Shown: positions 1-6,446 of the stretch, in pieces | How positions within the stretch are numbered: position 1 is the first letter of the stretch | Layout of the letters: each line of letters begins with the position of its first letter | Assembly (NCBI GenBank): GCA_900313705.1 | Contig: OMSJ01000008.1 | Span: 1 to 33,327 of the forward strand | Source: an uncultured Prevotellaceae bacterium | Lineage (GTDB): Bacteria; Bacteroidota; Bacteroidia; Bacteroidales; Bacteroidaceae | DNA length: 33,327 nucleotides | Direction: 5' to 3' | Made by a program: the position numbers and the translations under genes | Notes under the pieces: model-generated | Told to the model about the DNA's origin: nothing | What the model saw: only the letters and a program-made list of their open reading frames with translations | The model's database searches: none

Positions 1-156
1 GAGGAACTTGACGAAACACTCCATTGGTTGGAAATCATTATGGAAACAGACATGATGAAACCAGAGAGACTGGAAGCCTTGCACAATGAATGTCACGAAT
101 TGTTGAAGATAATCGTAAGCACAATCGTTACGATGCGAAACAAGATAAACAGTTAG
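1..156 (+). CDS. Four-helix-bundle protein (S23/IVS-type), C-terminal part
   Basis: The reading frame is open from the first base and stops at TAG 154-156, giving the last 51 residues; the start lies outside the window. The residues form amphipathic helices (EELDETLHWLEII, then a second helix with LEALHNECHELLKII and a basic end), typical of the last two helices of the small four-helix-bundle family first found in 23S rRNA intervening sequences. Members are about 115-125 residues long and common in Bacteroidetes; the cellular role is not established. Family assignment rests on the short helical pattern alone, so confidence is moderate. Confidence 0.6.
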   Translation, partial: EELDETLHWLEIIMETDMMKPERLEALHNECHELLKIIVSTIVTMRNKINS

Positions 157-200
157 ACATTATGGTGAATGGCATGGTATATGACAGGTCAAGAAGTATT

Positions 201-236
201 AAATGGTAAATGGTAAATGATTAAATCGTAAATGAG
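201..236 (+). repeat. Heptad array (AAATGGT type) before the GGGtGRT start codon
   Basis: Consecutive units AAATGGT, AAATGGT, AAATGAT, TAAATCGT, AAATGAG end four bases before ATG 240. The array has the same short period and position as other arrays in this window, but a different unit sequence. I see no Shine-Dalgarno site here. Confidence 0.7.
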
Positions 237-294
237 ATTATGATACGAGAAGTTAAATTCGAGTCACAAGACCGCCGAATCAAGCAGATTCTTG

Positions 295-376
295 CTTGCT
301 TGAACAAACATGGTATTGCTTCTATCGAAGAGGCCCTTGCTTGAACAAACATGGTATTGCTTCTATCGAAGAGGCC
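295..376 (+). repeat. 41-bp perfect tandem duplication inside the GGGtGRT gene
   Basis: Copy 1 is 295-335 and copy 2 is 336-376; they are identical and begin CTTGCTTGAACAAAC. Since 41 is not a multiple of 3, the extra copy shifts the frame and creates an early stop. Only one copy is needed for a continuous family-like N-terminus. Confidence 0.95.
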
Positions 377-968
377 AACCAGATATGTGAGGCTGCAGGC
401 CTCGATCCTTACAAGACTTGTGAGGAGACACAGATGATATGCTTCGAGAACGCTAAGTGGGCTTACGTGGTAGGTACCGCTATCGCTCTGAAGGAGAAAG
501 CAAAGGATGCTGTAGAGGCTGCCAACTATATTGGCGAAGGTCTGCAGAGCTTCTGCATTCCCGGCTCTGTTGCCGACGACCGCAAGGTGGGCATCGGCCA
601 CGGCGAACTGGGTGCTCGTCTGCTCAGCCCCGACACCAAGTGTTTCGCTTTCCTGGCAGGCCACGAGAGCTTCGCTGCTGCCGAAGGTGCCATCAAGATT
701 GCTCAGATGGCCAACAAGTCAAGACCAGCCGACAAGCCCCTGCGTTGCATCCTCAACGGTCTGGGCAAGGACGCTGCCATGATTATCAGCCGCATCAACG
801 GCTTCACATATGTTCAGACACAGTTCGACTACTTCACAGGCGAGCTGAAGGAAGTGAAGCGCATCGCTTACTCAAACGGTCCTCGTGCTGCCGTGAACTG
901 CTACGGTGCCGACGACGTTCGCGAAGGCGTGGCTATCCTCTGGAAGGAAGACGTTGACGTCAGCATCA

Positions 969-978
969 CAGGTCAGGT
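969..978 (+). repeat. 5-bp tandem duplication (CAGGT) causing the second frameshift
   Basis: CAGGT at 969-973 is followed directly by CAGGT at 974-978. With one copy removed the reading goes from SITG straight into NSTNPTRFQHP, the continuation expected of the family. With both copies the frame moves into an unrelated tail. Confidence 0.85.
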
Positions 979-1333
979 AACTCCACGAACCCCACCCGCT
1001 TCCAGCACCCCGTTGCAGGCACCTACAAGAAGGAGCGCATCCGTGCAGGTAAGGCTTACTTTAGCGTAGCCAGCGGTGGTGGTACAGGTCGTACGCTTCA
1101 CCCCGACAACATGGCTGCAGGTCCCGCCAGCTACGGCATGACCGACACGCTGGGCCGCATGCACTCTGACGCACAGTTTGCTGGTTCAAGCTCAGTGCCC
1201 GCTCACGTTGAGATGATGGGCTTCCTGGGCATCGGCAACAACCCGATGGTAGGTTGCACCGTGGCTTGCGCTGTACAGGCTGACCTCTATCTGAACAAGA
1301 AGTAAACCATCCCTTTTCGGATAAACATTAAAA

Positions 1334-1357
1334 GGGGGAGCAAGGCCTTGCTCCCCC
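1334..1357 (+). terminator. Hairpin after the GGGtGRT gene
   Basis: A perfect 24-nt palindrome (GGGGGAGCAAGG followed by its reverse complement) lies 28 bases after the stop codon. No run of T follows, so it may slow or protect RNA ends rather than be a classical intrinsic terminator. Confidence 0.5.
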
Positions 1358-1419
1358 TAACCATTCTCCACATATAATGCCGCGGGCAAGACGCTCGCGT
1401 ACGAGGCAAAACAACGGTA

Positions 1420-1497
1420 CTTTGTCAGTACCACCGTGGTGGTACTGGAGTTTTCCCACGGAAGTACTGGAGTTTTCCCATGGTGGTACTGACAAAA
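1420..1497. repeat. Palindromic dispersed repeat, copy 1 (ACTGGAGTTTTCCC type)
   Basis: The outer arms TTTGTCAGTACCACC (1421-1435) and its exact reverse complement (1482-1496) enclose an inner hairpin (CAGTACCACC, loop GT, GGTGGTACTG) and two direct copies of TACTGGAGTTTTCCC. The same units occur at 22481-22556. The repeat lies in the 299-bp gap before the PI-PLC gene. Confidence 0.85.
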
Positions 1498-1604
1498 CTA
1501 CATGGGTCATCACGACAGAAATGCTGCTACGACATTATCAAACCTGAAAAGAAATCTATATAATAATAATGTATAGGACTAATGACCGTTTGGGGGTAAA
1601 ACAA

Positions 1605-3833
1605 ATGAAAAACATGAAGAGAAACATTTTTGCACTTGTCCTGCTCTCGGCAATCGTGCTGCCCCTACAGGCTGACAACTGGATGAAGCGCCTTCCAGAC
1701 GACGCATACATCTCCACGCTCTCCATTCCCGGTAGCCACGACTCGGGCACAGGCAACGGCTTCCCAGGCATCTCCACCTCTATCTATGGACCTTTCGGCG
1801 ACAAGTATGCCCGCACGCAAGACAAGAGCTTCGAGGAACAATGGAACTCTGGTGTACGTGCCTTCGACCTTCGTCCGTGCATCAAGGACGATTATATCAA
1901 CGTCAATCATGGCATCATGCCCACCAACCTCCGCTTCGACAATGCTCTTTATTTCCTGCGCGACAAACTTAAGGAAAGTCCGTCGGAGTTTGCCGTGATT
2001 CACCTCCTTCATGCTTCCGATGGTGACGACAATGCAAGCAATTACGGCGAGCGACTGCTGGAACTGCTCAATCGCGACGACCTGAAGGACTTCTTCGTTG
2101 AGTTCAAGAGCTCGCTTACAGTCAGGGAGATGCGCGGGAAGATACTGCTGCTCAGCCGCAACCAATATGCCGACACTCCTGTAGGAGGCTTCTTTCAGGG
2201 CTGGACGGGGCAGTTGGACTGGAATGCACAAAGAAACGGGCAAATCATCGGACCAAACGGAGCGACTGCAAAGCTCTATATGCAGGACTTCGCGGAGACG
2301 CACAGGGAAGGCGACCTGGACCGTAAGGTGGCTGCCATACAGCAGTTGCTCGACTTCAGCACCAAGCACAAGACCACCGCAGAATCGAGCATCGTCTGGG
2401 TTTATAACTTTGCCTCTGCCTACTCGAAAACATCCAGGCTCTACATTCCCTTTATCATTGACCAGGAAATCTCGTCGAGCGACGGCTACCGCGACAATGC
2501 CGCACATACCAATGCCGCCATCATCGAGTATCTGGCCAACCCCGCAAATACTGCCGGACCTACCGGAATCATTCTTGCCGACTATGTAGGCGTGAATACA
2601 AGCAACGGCTATAATACACGGGGACAGGAACTCATCGATGCCATCATCGCTAACAACTTCCGTTACCTGAAAGATATGTATCAGGTTGGGGAGAGCGATG
2701 CGACATACCGCAAGCCAGTCGATATGTCTGCCCGCATCGTCAATCCGTGCTTCAACAGCAACATGCTCACAGGCTGGGACGGTGACCAGTTCGGTGCGGC
2801 AAACCCTAAGGAGAATGCCGAGCACTTCAACCATAACTTCGACACCCACCAGAAGCTCACCAACCTGCCTAATGGTGTATATGCCATTAGCGCAAAGGCC
2901 TTCTATCGCCCAGGTGAAGCGGAAGAGGCTAACACCCATTTCCGCAACAGAGACCTGGCTTTGCGCAACGCACGAATCTATGCTGTGGCAGGGAAAGACA
3001 CCCTTACCTTCCCCATCGTCTCGCCATTCTCCAAGAGCGTCGTCAAAGCAAGGGGCGTAGGACGTGAAATCGGTGTAAAGAGTGGCTACACCACCTACTA
3101 TATCCCCGACGACATGATCTCCGCCGAGCATTACATGCATACGGTCAAGGCTTACGACAATAAAGTCTTTGTAGCCATCGACAACCACACGCTCACCGTA
3201 GGTGTCCTCAAGAAGAAATCTGCCGGTATGGACTGGTGCGTCTTCGATGACTTTGCCCTCACCTACTACGGCAATGAGCCCGAAGCCTACCAGTATTGGC
3301 TTACGGAGATGAAGAGAAAGAAACTCAGCTACGCCACCGTGACCGTCAGCAAGCCCTATAGTGATGCCTACGACGAAGCATTCGGAGGCACCGCAACCAA
3401 CAAGGCGGAGGCCATCGCTGCTGCCAAAGCTGCCGACGTCGCAGCAGAGGAGATAGCCATAAATGCCGAACTTTGGGCTGCATACAAACAGGTTGCAGCC
3501 GAGGCCAAGGCAATCATTGACGGCAATGAGTACAGCGACGAGGCCAAAGCCTTCCTGAACTATTACTATCAGTCTGTCTATCAAAGGAATTTAGAGGAAC
3601 TTGAGCTGACCAACGACAAACTTCCGAAGTACATTGACGAGCTTCGCACGTACATCGGTTATGTGAGAAGCGGAGAATGGACAAGCCTTTCCGAACTGCC
3701 GGAATCGAGCAACTCGTCAATTGACACGCCACTCATCTTCAGCATCGACGGCAAGACTGTCTCCCGACTTGGACAGCGAGGTCTATACATTATATATAGT
3801 CCCAAAGGCAAGGTCCAGAAAGTCTTACGATAG
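1605..3833 (+). CDS. Secreted phosphatidylinositol-specific phospholipase C-like protein
   Basis: 742 residues from ATG 1605. This start is chosen over ATG 1569 because it begins a standard signal peptide (MKNMKRN, a hydrophobic core at residues 8-21, cleavage near LQA/D). The PI-PLC X domain follows: SIPGSHDSGT with the first catalytic His45, VRAFDLRP at 84-91, and NHG with the second His102. Such enzymes cleave phosphatidylinositol or GPI-type lipids to a cyclic inositol phosphate and diacylglycerol. From about residue 370 there is a beta-rich region that looks like an adhesion or carbohydrate-binding module. An alanine-rich helical stretch follows at about 610-690. The last 35 residues (FSIDGKTVSRLGQRGLYII...) resemble tails of other secreted proteins here. 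The substrate is unknown. The gene stands alone between the broken GGGtGRT gene and convergent recX. Confidence 0.85.
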   Translation: MKNMKRNIFALVLLSAIVLPLQADNWMKRLPDDAYISTLSIPGSHDSGTGNGFPGISTSIYGPFGDKYARTQDKSFEEQWNSGVRAFDLRPCIKDDYINVNHGIMPTNLRFDNALYFLRDKLKESPSEFAVIHLLHASDGDDNASNYGERLLELLNRDDLKDFFVEFKSSLTVREMRGKILLLSRNQYADTPVGGFFQGWTGQLDWNAQRNGQIIGPNGATAKLYMQDFAETHREGDLDRKVAAIQQLLDFSTKHKTTAESSIVWVYNFASAYSKTSRLYIPFIIDQEISSSDGYRDNAAHTNAAIIEYLANPANTAGPTGIILADYVGVNTSNGYNTRGQELIDAIIANNFRYLKDMYQVGESDATYRKPVDMSARIVNPCFNSNMLTGWDGDQFGAANPKENAEHFNHNFDTHQKLTNLPNGVYAISAKAFYRPGEAEEANTHFRNRDLALRNARIYAVAGKDTLTFPIVSPFSKSVVKARGVGREIGVKSGYTTYYIPDDMISAEHYMHTVKAYDNKVFVAIDNHTLTVGVLKKKSAGMDWCVFDDFALTYYGNEPEAYQYWLTEMKRKKLSYATVTVSKPYSDAYDEAFGGTATNKAEAIAAAKAADVAAEEIAINAELWAAYKQVAAEAKAIIDGNEYSDEAKAFLNYYYQSVYQRNLEELELTNDKLPKYIDELRTYIGYVRSGEWTSLSELPESSNSSIDTPLIFSIDGKTVSRLGQRGLYIIYSPKGKVQKVLR

Positions 3834-3843
3834 CTCCTCAAGT

Positions 3844-4335
3844 CTATAGGTCATTCCTGGAGAGATACTCATCTACAGCATCGATGACCAGCTCCGTCTC
3901 AAATCCCTTGGAAAGGAGGTGGCGGACAAGTTTGGCCTTGCGAAGGTATTTATCCTTGTCCTTCAGAGTACGATCTTTGGCACGAAGCACATCTTTCAAA
4001 GCCTCGATGTAGTCCTTCTCGTCGATTGTCTCCATTCCCTCGGCAATTTCTTCATCGGTGAGCCGAAGGTGGCGAAGCATCTGCCTTATCTTGATGCGCC
4101 CCCAATGGTTGTAGCAGAACTTGTCGTGGCAATAGGCACGGGCAAAGCGACTGTTGTCAATGTACTTCTCCTTCACGAGGTAGTCCATGATGTCGTTGGC
4201 GTCCTGAACTGACACATTCCACAACGAGAGCTTCTCCATAATCTGGGACGAACAATGCTCGCTACCGCCACATAGGGCCGTAGCCTTTCCAAGAGCCACC
4301 TCCTTCGGCATTAGTCCTGTATCTTTCTTGCCCAT
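3844..4335 (-). CDS. recX: RecX-family regulator of RecA
   Basis: 163 residues, almost all alpha-helical, in the three-helix repeats of RecX: SSQIMEKL...DANDIMDYLVKEKYIDNSRFARAYCHDK, then GRIKIRQMLRHLRL, and LVRHLLSKGFETELVIDAVDEY at the end. The stretch 'YIDNSRFARAY' followed by 'W/GxxKIxxxLr' is typical of the family. RecX binds RecA filaments and limits strand exchange. The start overlaps the end of prmC by 25 bp on the same strand, so the two are probably cotranscribed. The gene converges on the PI-PLC gene with only 10 bp between the stops. Confidence 0.88.
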   Translation of the reverse strand: MGKKDTGLMPKEVALGKATALCGGSEHCSSQIMEKLSLWNVSVQDANDIMDYLVKEKYIDNSRFARAYCHDKFCYNHWGRIKIRQMLRHLRLTDEEIAEGMETIDEKDYIEALKDVLRAKDRTLKDKDKYLRKAKLVRHLLSKGFETELVIDAVDEYLSRNDL

Positions 4336-5213
4336 ACGAATCGATTGTTATTGTATTCATCTTTTTCCACTTGTGCCTCTTCGTAACCTTTCTGCAGAAG
4401 AAGTTCTGCGACTTGCTCTGCATAAGACCTGTTCACCTCAAAGAAGATTTGCCCACCATTGGTAAGATGCTCTTGCCCGAAGTCGGCAATTGCCCTGTAG
4501 AAGAGCAGCGGGTCGTCATCGGGCACAAAGAGCGCAAGGTGCGGCTCGTGGTCAAGGACGTTCGCATCCATCGTCGAAGCCTCGCTTTCGCAGATGTATG
4601 GAGGGTTGCTGACGATAGCATCGAGTGAAAAGTGAAAAGTGAAAAGTGGATAATCAGAGTTACTTTCGTTCTCTGTCTCCTTTGGCAGGTTACTATTATT
4701 TTTCACTTTTAACTTTTCACTTTTCTCTTTTAATATATCCCCCTTCACAAACTCCAGCTTCGCACCAAGTCGCTCGGCATTCCTTCGGGCAAACGAGAGA
4801 GCCTCGTCCGAAACATCAAGAGCCGTCACTTCGTAGCCCGCCAAAGCCAACGTAATGGCGATGCAACCACTGCCAGTCCCGACGTCAAGCACCGAGCTTC
4901 CTTGTGCCACATTCTGCTTCACGAGCTCGACCAATTGCTGCGTCTCAGGCCTGGGAATAAGCACGCCTGGGCCAACGAGAAACGTTCTTCCGCAAAACTC
5001 TTCATGCACCAAAACATACTGCACAGGCTCACCATAGGCAACTCTATCAATAATTATTTGCAACTCTGCTTGCTCTTCTGCTGATAAAGTCGTATCTTTG
5101 CCGAGGAGAATGTCAGTACGAGAGAGACCGAAACGCTCGCCGAGGATGAGCTCATAAAGTGCTCTACCCTCGCCCGAACCATATCTCAACTGTAACTTCT
5201 GAAGTGCTTTCAT
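4311..5213 (-). CDS. prmC: Peptide chain release factor glutamine N5-methyltransferase
   Basis: 300 residues. The N-terminal helical domain (about 1-75) binds the release factor. The Rossmann methyltransferase domain has VLDVGTGSGCIAI at 108-120 (AdoMet site) and the catalytic NPPY at 203-206. PrmC methylates the Gln of the GGQ motif in release factors RF1 and RF2. Residues about 162-196 are a Lys/Asn/Ser/Glu-rich insertion, translated from a palindromic repeat (4624-4724); the family normally passes directly from VKGDIL-like sequence to the DAIVSNPPY strand. The insertion keeps the frame and sits in a loop before NPPY, so activity may survive. It is divergent from ribD, with a candidate TATCTTTG promoter only 4 bp before the start codon. 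Confidence 0.93.
   Translation of the reverse strand: MKALQKLQLRYGSGEGRALYELILGERFGLSRTDILLGKDTTLSAEEQAELQIIIDRVAYGEPVQYVLVHEEFCGRTFLVGPGVLIPRPETQQLVELVKQNVAQGSSVLDVGTGSGCIAITLALAGYEVTALDVSDEALSFARRNAERLGAKLEFVKGDILKEKSEKLKVKNNSNLPKETENESNSDYPLFTFHFSLDAIVSNPPYICESEASTMDANVLDHEPHLALFVPDDDPLLFYRAIADFGQEHLTNGGQIFFEVNRSYAEQVAELLLQKGYEEAQVEKDEYNNNRFVWARKIQD
4624..4724. repeat. Palindromic element with GTGAAAA heptad arms inside prmC
   Basis: The left arm 4624-4648 is GTGAAAA repeated at a 7-bp period. The right arm 4704-4724 is its inverted counterpart (CACTTTT units, one mismatch). The 55-bp centre is unique. Read on the prmC strand, it encodes about 35 extra residues without a stop or a frameshift. 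Confidence 0.85.
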
Positions 5214-5217
5214 GCTG

Positions 5218-5225
5218 CAAAGATA
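5218..5225 (-). promoter_or_regulatory. Candidate -7 element for prmC-recX
   Basis: TATCTTTG on the minus strand fits the Bacteroidetes TAnnTTTG element. It is 4 bp from the prmC ATG, implying an almost leaderless transcript. The expected -33 position falls in the AAAAGTG array and shows no clear TTTG. Confidence 0.45.
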
Positions 5226-5230
5226 TAAAT

Positions 5231-5258
5231 AAAAGTGAAAAGTGAAAAGTGAAAAGTG
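5231..5258. repeat. AAAAGTG heptad array between prmC and ribD
   Basis: Four perfect AAAAGTG units fill most of the 53-bp divergent gap and end 8 bases before ATG 5267 of ribD. The unit is that of the palindrome inside prmC about 600 bp away. The array leaves almost no room for a ribD promoter of the normal kind. Confidence 0.85.
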
Positions 5259-5266
5259 AAAAATAT

Positions 5267-6271
5267 ATGAGTGGTGATATAGAGTTCATGCGGCGATGTC
5301 TGCAATTGGCTCGTTGCGGCGAGGCCGGAGCACCGCCCAATCCGATGGTCGGAGCCGTGGTGGTCTGCGACGGACGAATCATAGGCGAAGGCTATCATCG
5401 CCGCTGTGGAGGTCCACATGCCGAGGTGAACGCCATCTCCTCTGTTAAGGAAAAGCATCTCCTAAGCCGCAGCACTATCTACGTCAGCCTGGAGCCATGC
5501 GCCCATTACGGCAAGACGCCGCCTTGTGCCGACCTCATCGTCATGAGCGGCATCCCGCGTGTCGTCATCGGCTGCACCGACCCTTTTGCAAAGGTCAACG
5601 GCTTGGGCATCAAGAAACTGAAGGATGCCGGATGCGAAGTCATCGTAGGCGTGTTGGAAGACGAATGCCGCCAGCTGAACCGCCGCTTCTTCACCTTCCA
5701 CCAGAAGCACCGCCCCTGGATTACCTTGAAATGGGCACAAAGCGAAGACGGGTTTATCGGGAAGGACGAGAGAGTCATCTTATCTAATGCCTTGACACAG
5801 ACACTTGTTCATCGGCTAAGGGCAAGGAGCGGAGCTATACTCGTCGGCACTCGGACAGCCCTCATCGACAATCCCACCCTCACCACAAGATACTGGACGG
5901 GACCCAATCCACTGCGGCTCACCATCGACCGCCACGCCATACTTCCACCCACTCTTCATCTAAAGGACAACAGCACTCCGACGGTCATCTACAGCCACGA
6001 AAGCATCGAGGAGATACTCGCCGACCTCTACAATCGGGGCATACAGAGCCTCATCGTGGAAGGCGGAACAAAGTTGCTGCAAAGCTTCATCGATGCAGGT
6101 CTTTGGGACGAAGCACGCATTGAGACGGCTCCTGTCCGTCTCGGCGAAGGCGTGAAGGCGCCTGTCCTTCCCGAATGCTCACCCGCAAACAGCCACACCT
6201 ATTGCGGTCACCTCATCGCAACCTTTCTGCCGCTCTCCTTGCCGCTGGTCGCCTCTTCGGGGATGGGGTAA
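5267..6271 (+). CDS. ribD: Bifunctional riboflavin deaminase/reductase RibD
   Basis: 334 residues from ATG 5267; an in-frame GTG at 5249 lies within the heptad array and is unlikely. The N-terminal deaminase domain has the zinc ligands GPHAE (His51, Glu53) and PCAHYGKTPPC (Cys78, Cys87). The C-terminal domain (from about 150: RPWITLKWAQSEDGFIG, then IVEGGTKLLQSFIDAGLWDE) is the NADPH-dependent reductase. Together they catalyse the second and third steps of riboflavin synthesis in the cytoplasm. After SHTYCGHLIATF the last residues (LPLSLPLVASSGMG) do not look like a RibD end and overlap an opposing small secreted ORF, so the 3' end may have been rewritten by an old rearrangement. The core enzyme is complete. 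Confidence 0.93.
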   Translation: MSGDIEFMRRCLQLARCGEAGAPPNPMVGAVVVCDGRIIGEGYHRRCGGPHAEVNAISSVKEKHLLSRSTIYVSLEPCAHYGKTPPCADLIVMSGIPRVVIGCTDPFAKVNGLGIKKLKDAGCEVIVGVLEDECRQLNRRFFTFHQKHRPWITLKWAQSEDGFIGKDERVILSNALTQTLVHRLRARSGAILVGTRTALIDNPTLTTRYWTGPNPLRLTIDRHAILPPTLHLKDNSTPTVIYSHESIEEILADLYNRGIQSLIVEGGTKLLQSFIDAGLWDEARIETAPVRLGEGVKAPVLPECSPANSHTYCGHLIATFLPLSLPLVASSGMG

Positions 6272-6423
6272 CAGCGCATCATGAAATGGCCCGGGTCGTT
6301 ATGGCAAAGGCTTTCGCTAGCCACCTGCACATCGGTAAACGGCACTTGCTTAATCTCTCCGCTTGCCATCGCTCCGCAGCAGATGCAGAGCAAGCAAAAG
6401 CTTGTCAAAAACTTATTCTTCAT
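6208..6423 (-). CDS. Small secreted ORF, possible N-terminal remnant of a larger protein
   Basis: 71 residues beginning MKNKFLTSFCLLCICCGAMA, a convincing signal peptide or possible lipoprotein signal, followed by SGEIKQVPFTDVQV. That mature start is similar to the first residues of some secreted Bacteroidetes glycosidases (for example GH127-type proteins), after which the similarity I can recognise ends and the frame closes. It lies 23 bp after the GH51 gene on the same strand and overlaps the ribD 3' end by 64 bp. I read it as a truncated gene, but a real small secreted protein is possible. No function is assigned. Confidence 0.4.
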   Translation of the reverse strand: MKNKFLTSFCLLCICCGAMASGEIKQVPFTDVQVASESLCHNDPGHFMMRCYPIPEEATSGKESGRKVAMR

Positions 6424-6446
6424 AGGTAATTATGCTATTGTCTGAC

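Larger units (their letters stand above)
240..1305 (+). pseudogene. GGGtGRT-family protein gene with two frameshifts
   Basis: Three reading frames together give one intact protein of the Bacteroidetes GGGtGRT family (about 330 residues, function unknown). ATG 240 opens MIREVKFESQDRR and runs into a stop about 35 codons later. The frame from about 341 to 973 carries the body (CLNKHGIASIEEAN onwards). The frame from 979 to TAA 1303-1305 carries GNSTNPTRFQHP and the signature SGGGTGRT. The first shift is at a 41-bp tandem duplication (295-376) and the second at a 5-bp tandem duplication (969-978). Removing one copy of each restores a single frame. As written no full-length product can be made. 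An assembly error is the main alternative to a true pseudogene, because two clean duplications in a usually conserved gene are unexpected. Confidence 0.85.

Noticed and set aside
240-1305. Programmed frameshifting in the GGGtGRT gene
   Set aside because: Both shifts coincide with exact tandem duplications, which explain the changes fully.
1665-3584. 639-residue open frame on the minus strand opposite the PI-PLC gene
   Set aside because: It is the antisense frame of a gene with GC-rich third positions. The protein shows no domain or signal, and the plus-strand frame has clear PI-PLC motifs.
5249-5266. GTG 5249 as the ribD start
   Set aside because: It lies within the AAAAGTG array and adds six residues without family match; ATG 5267 fits the usual N-terminus.
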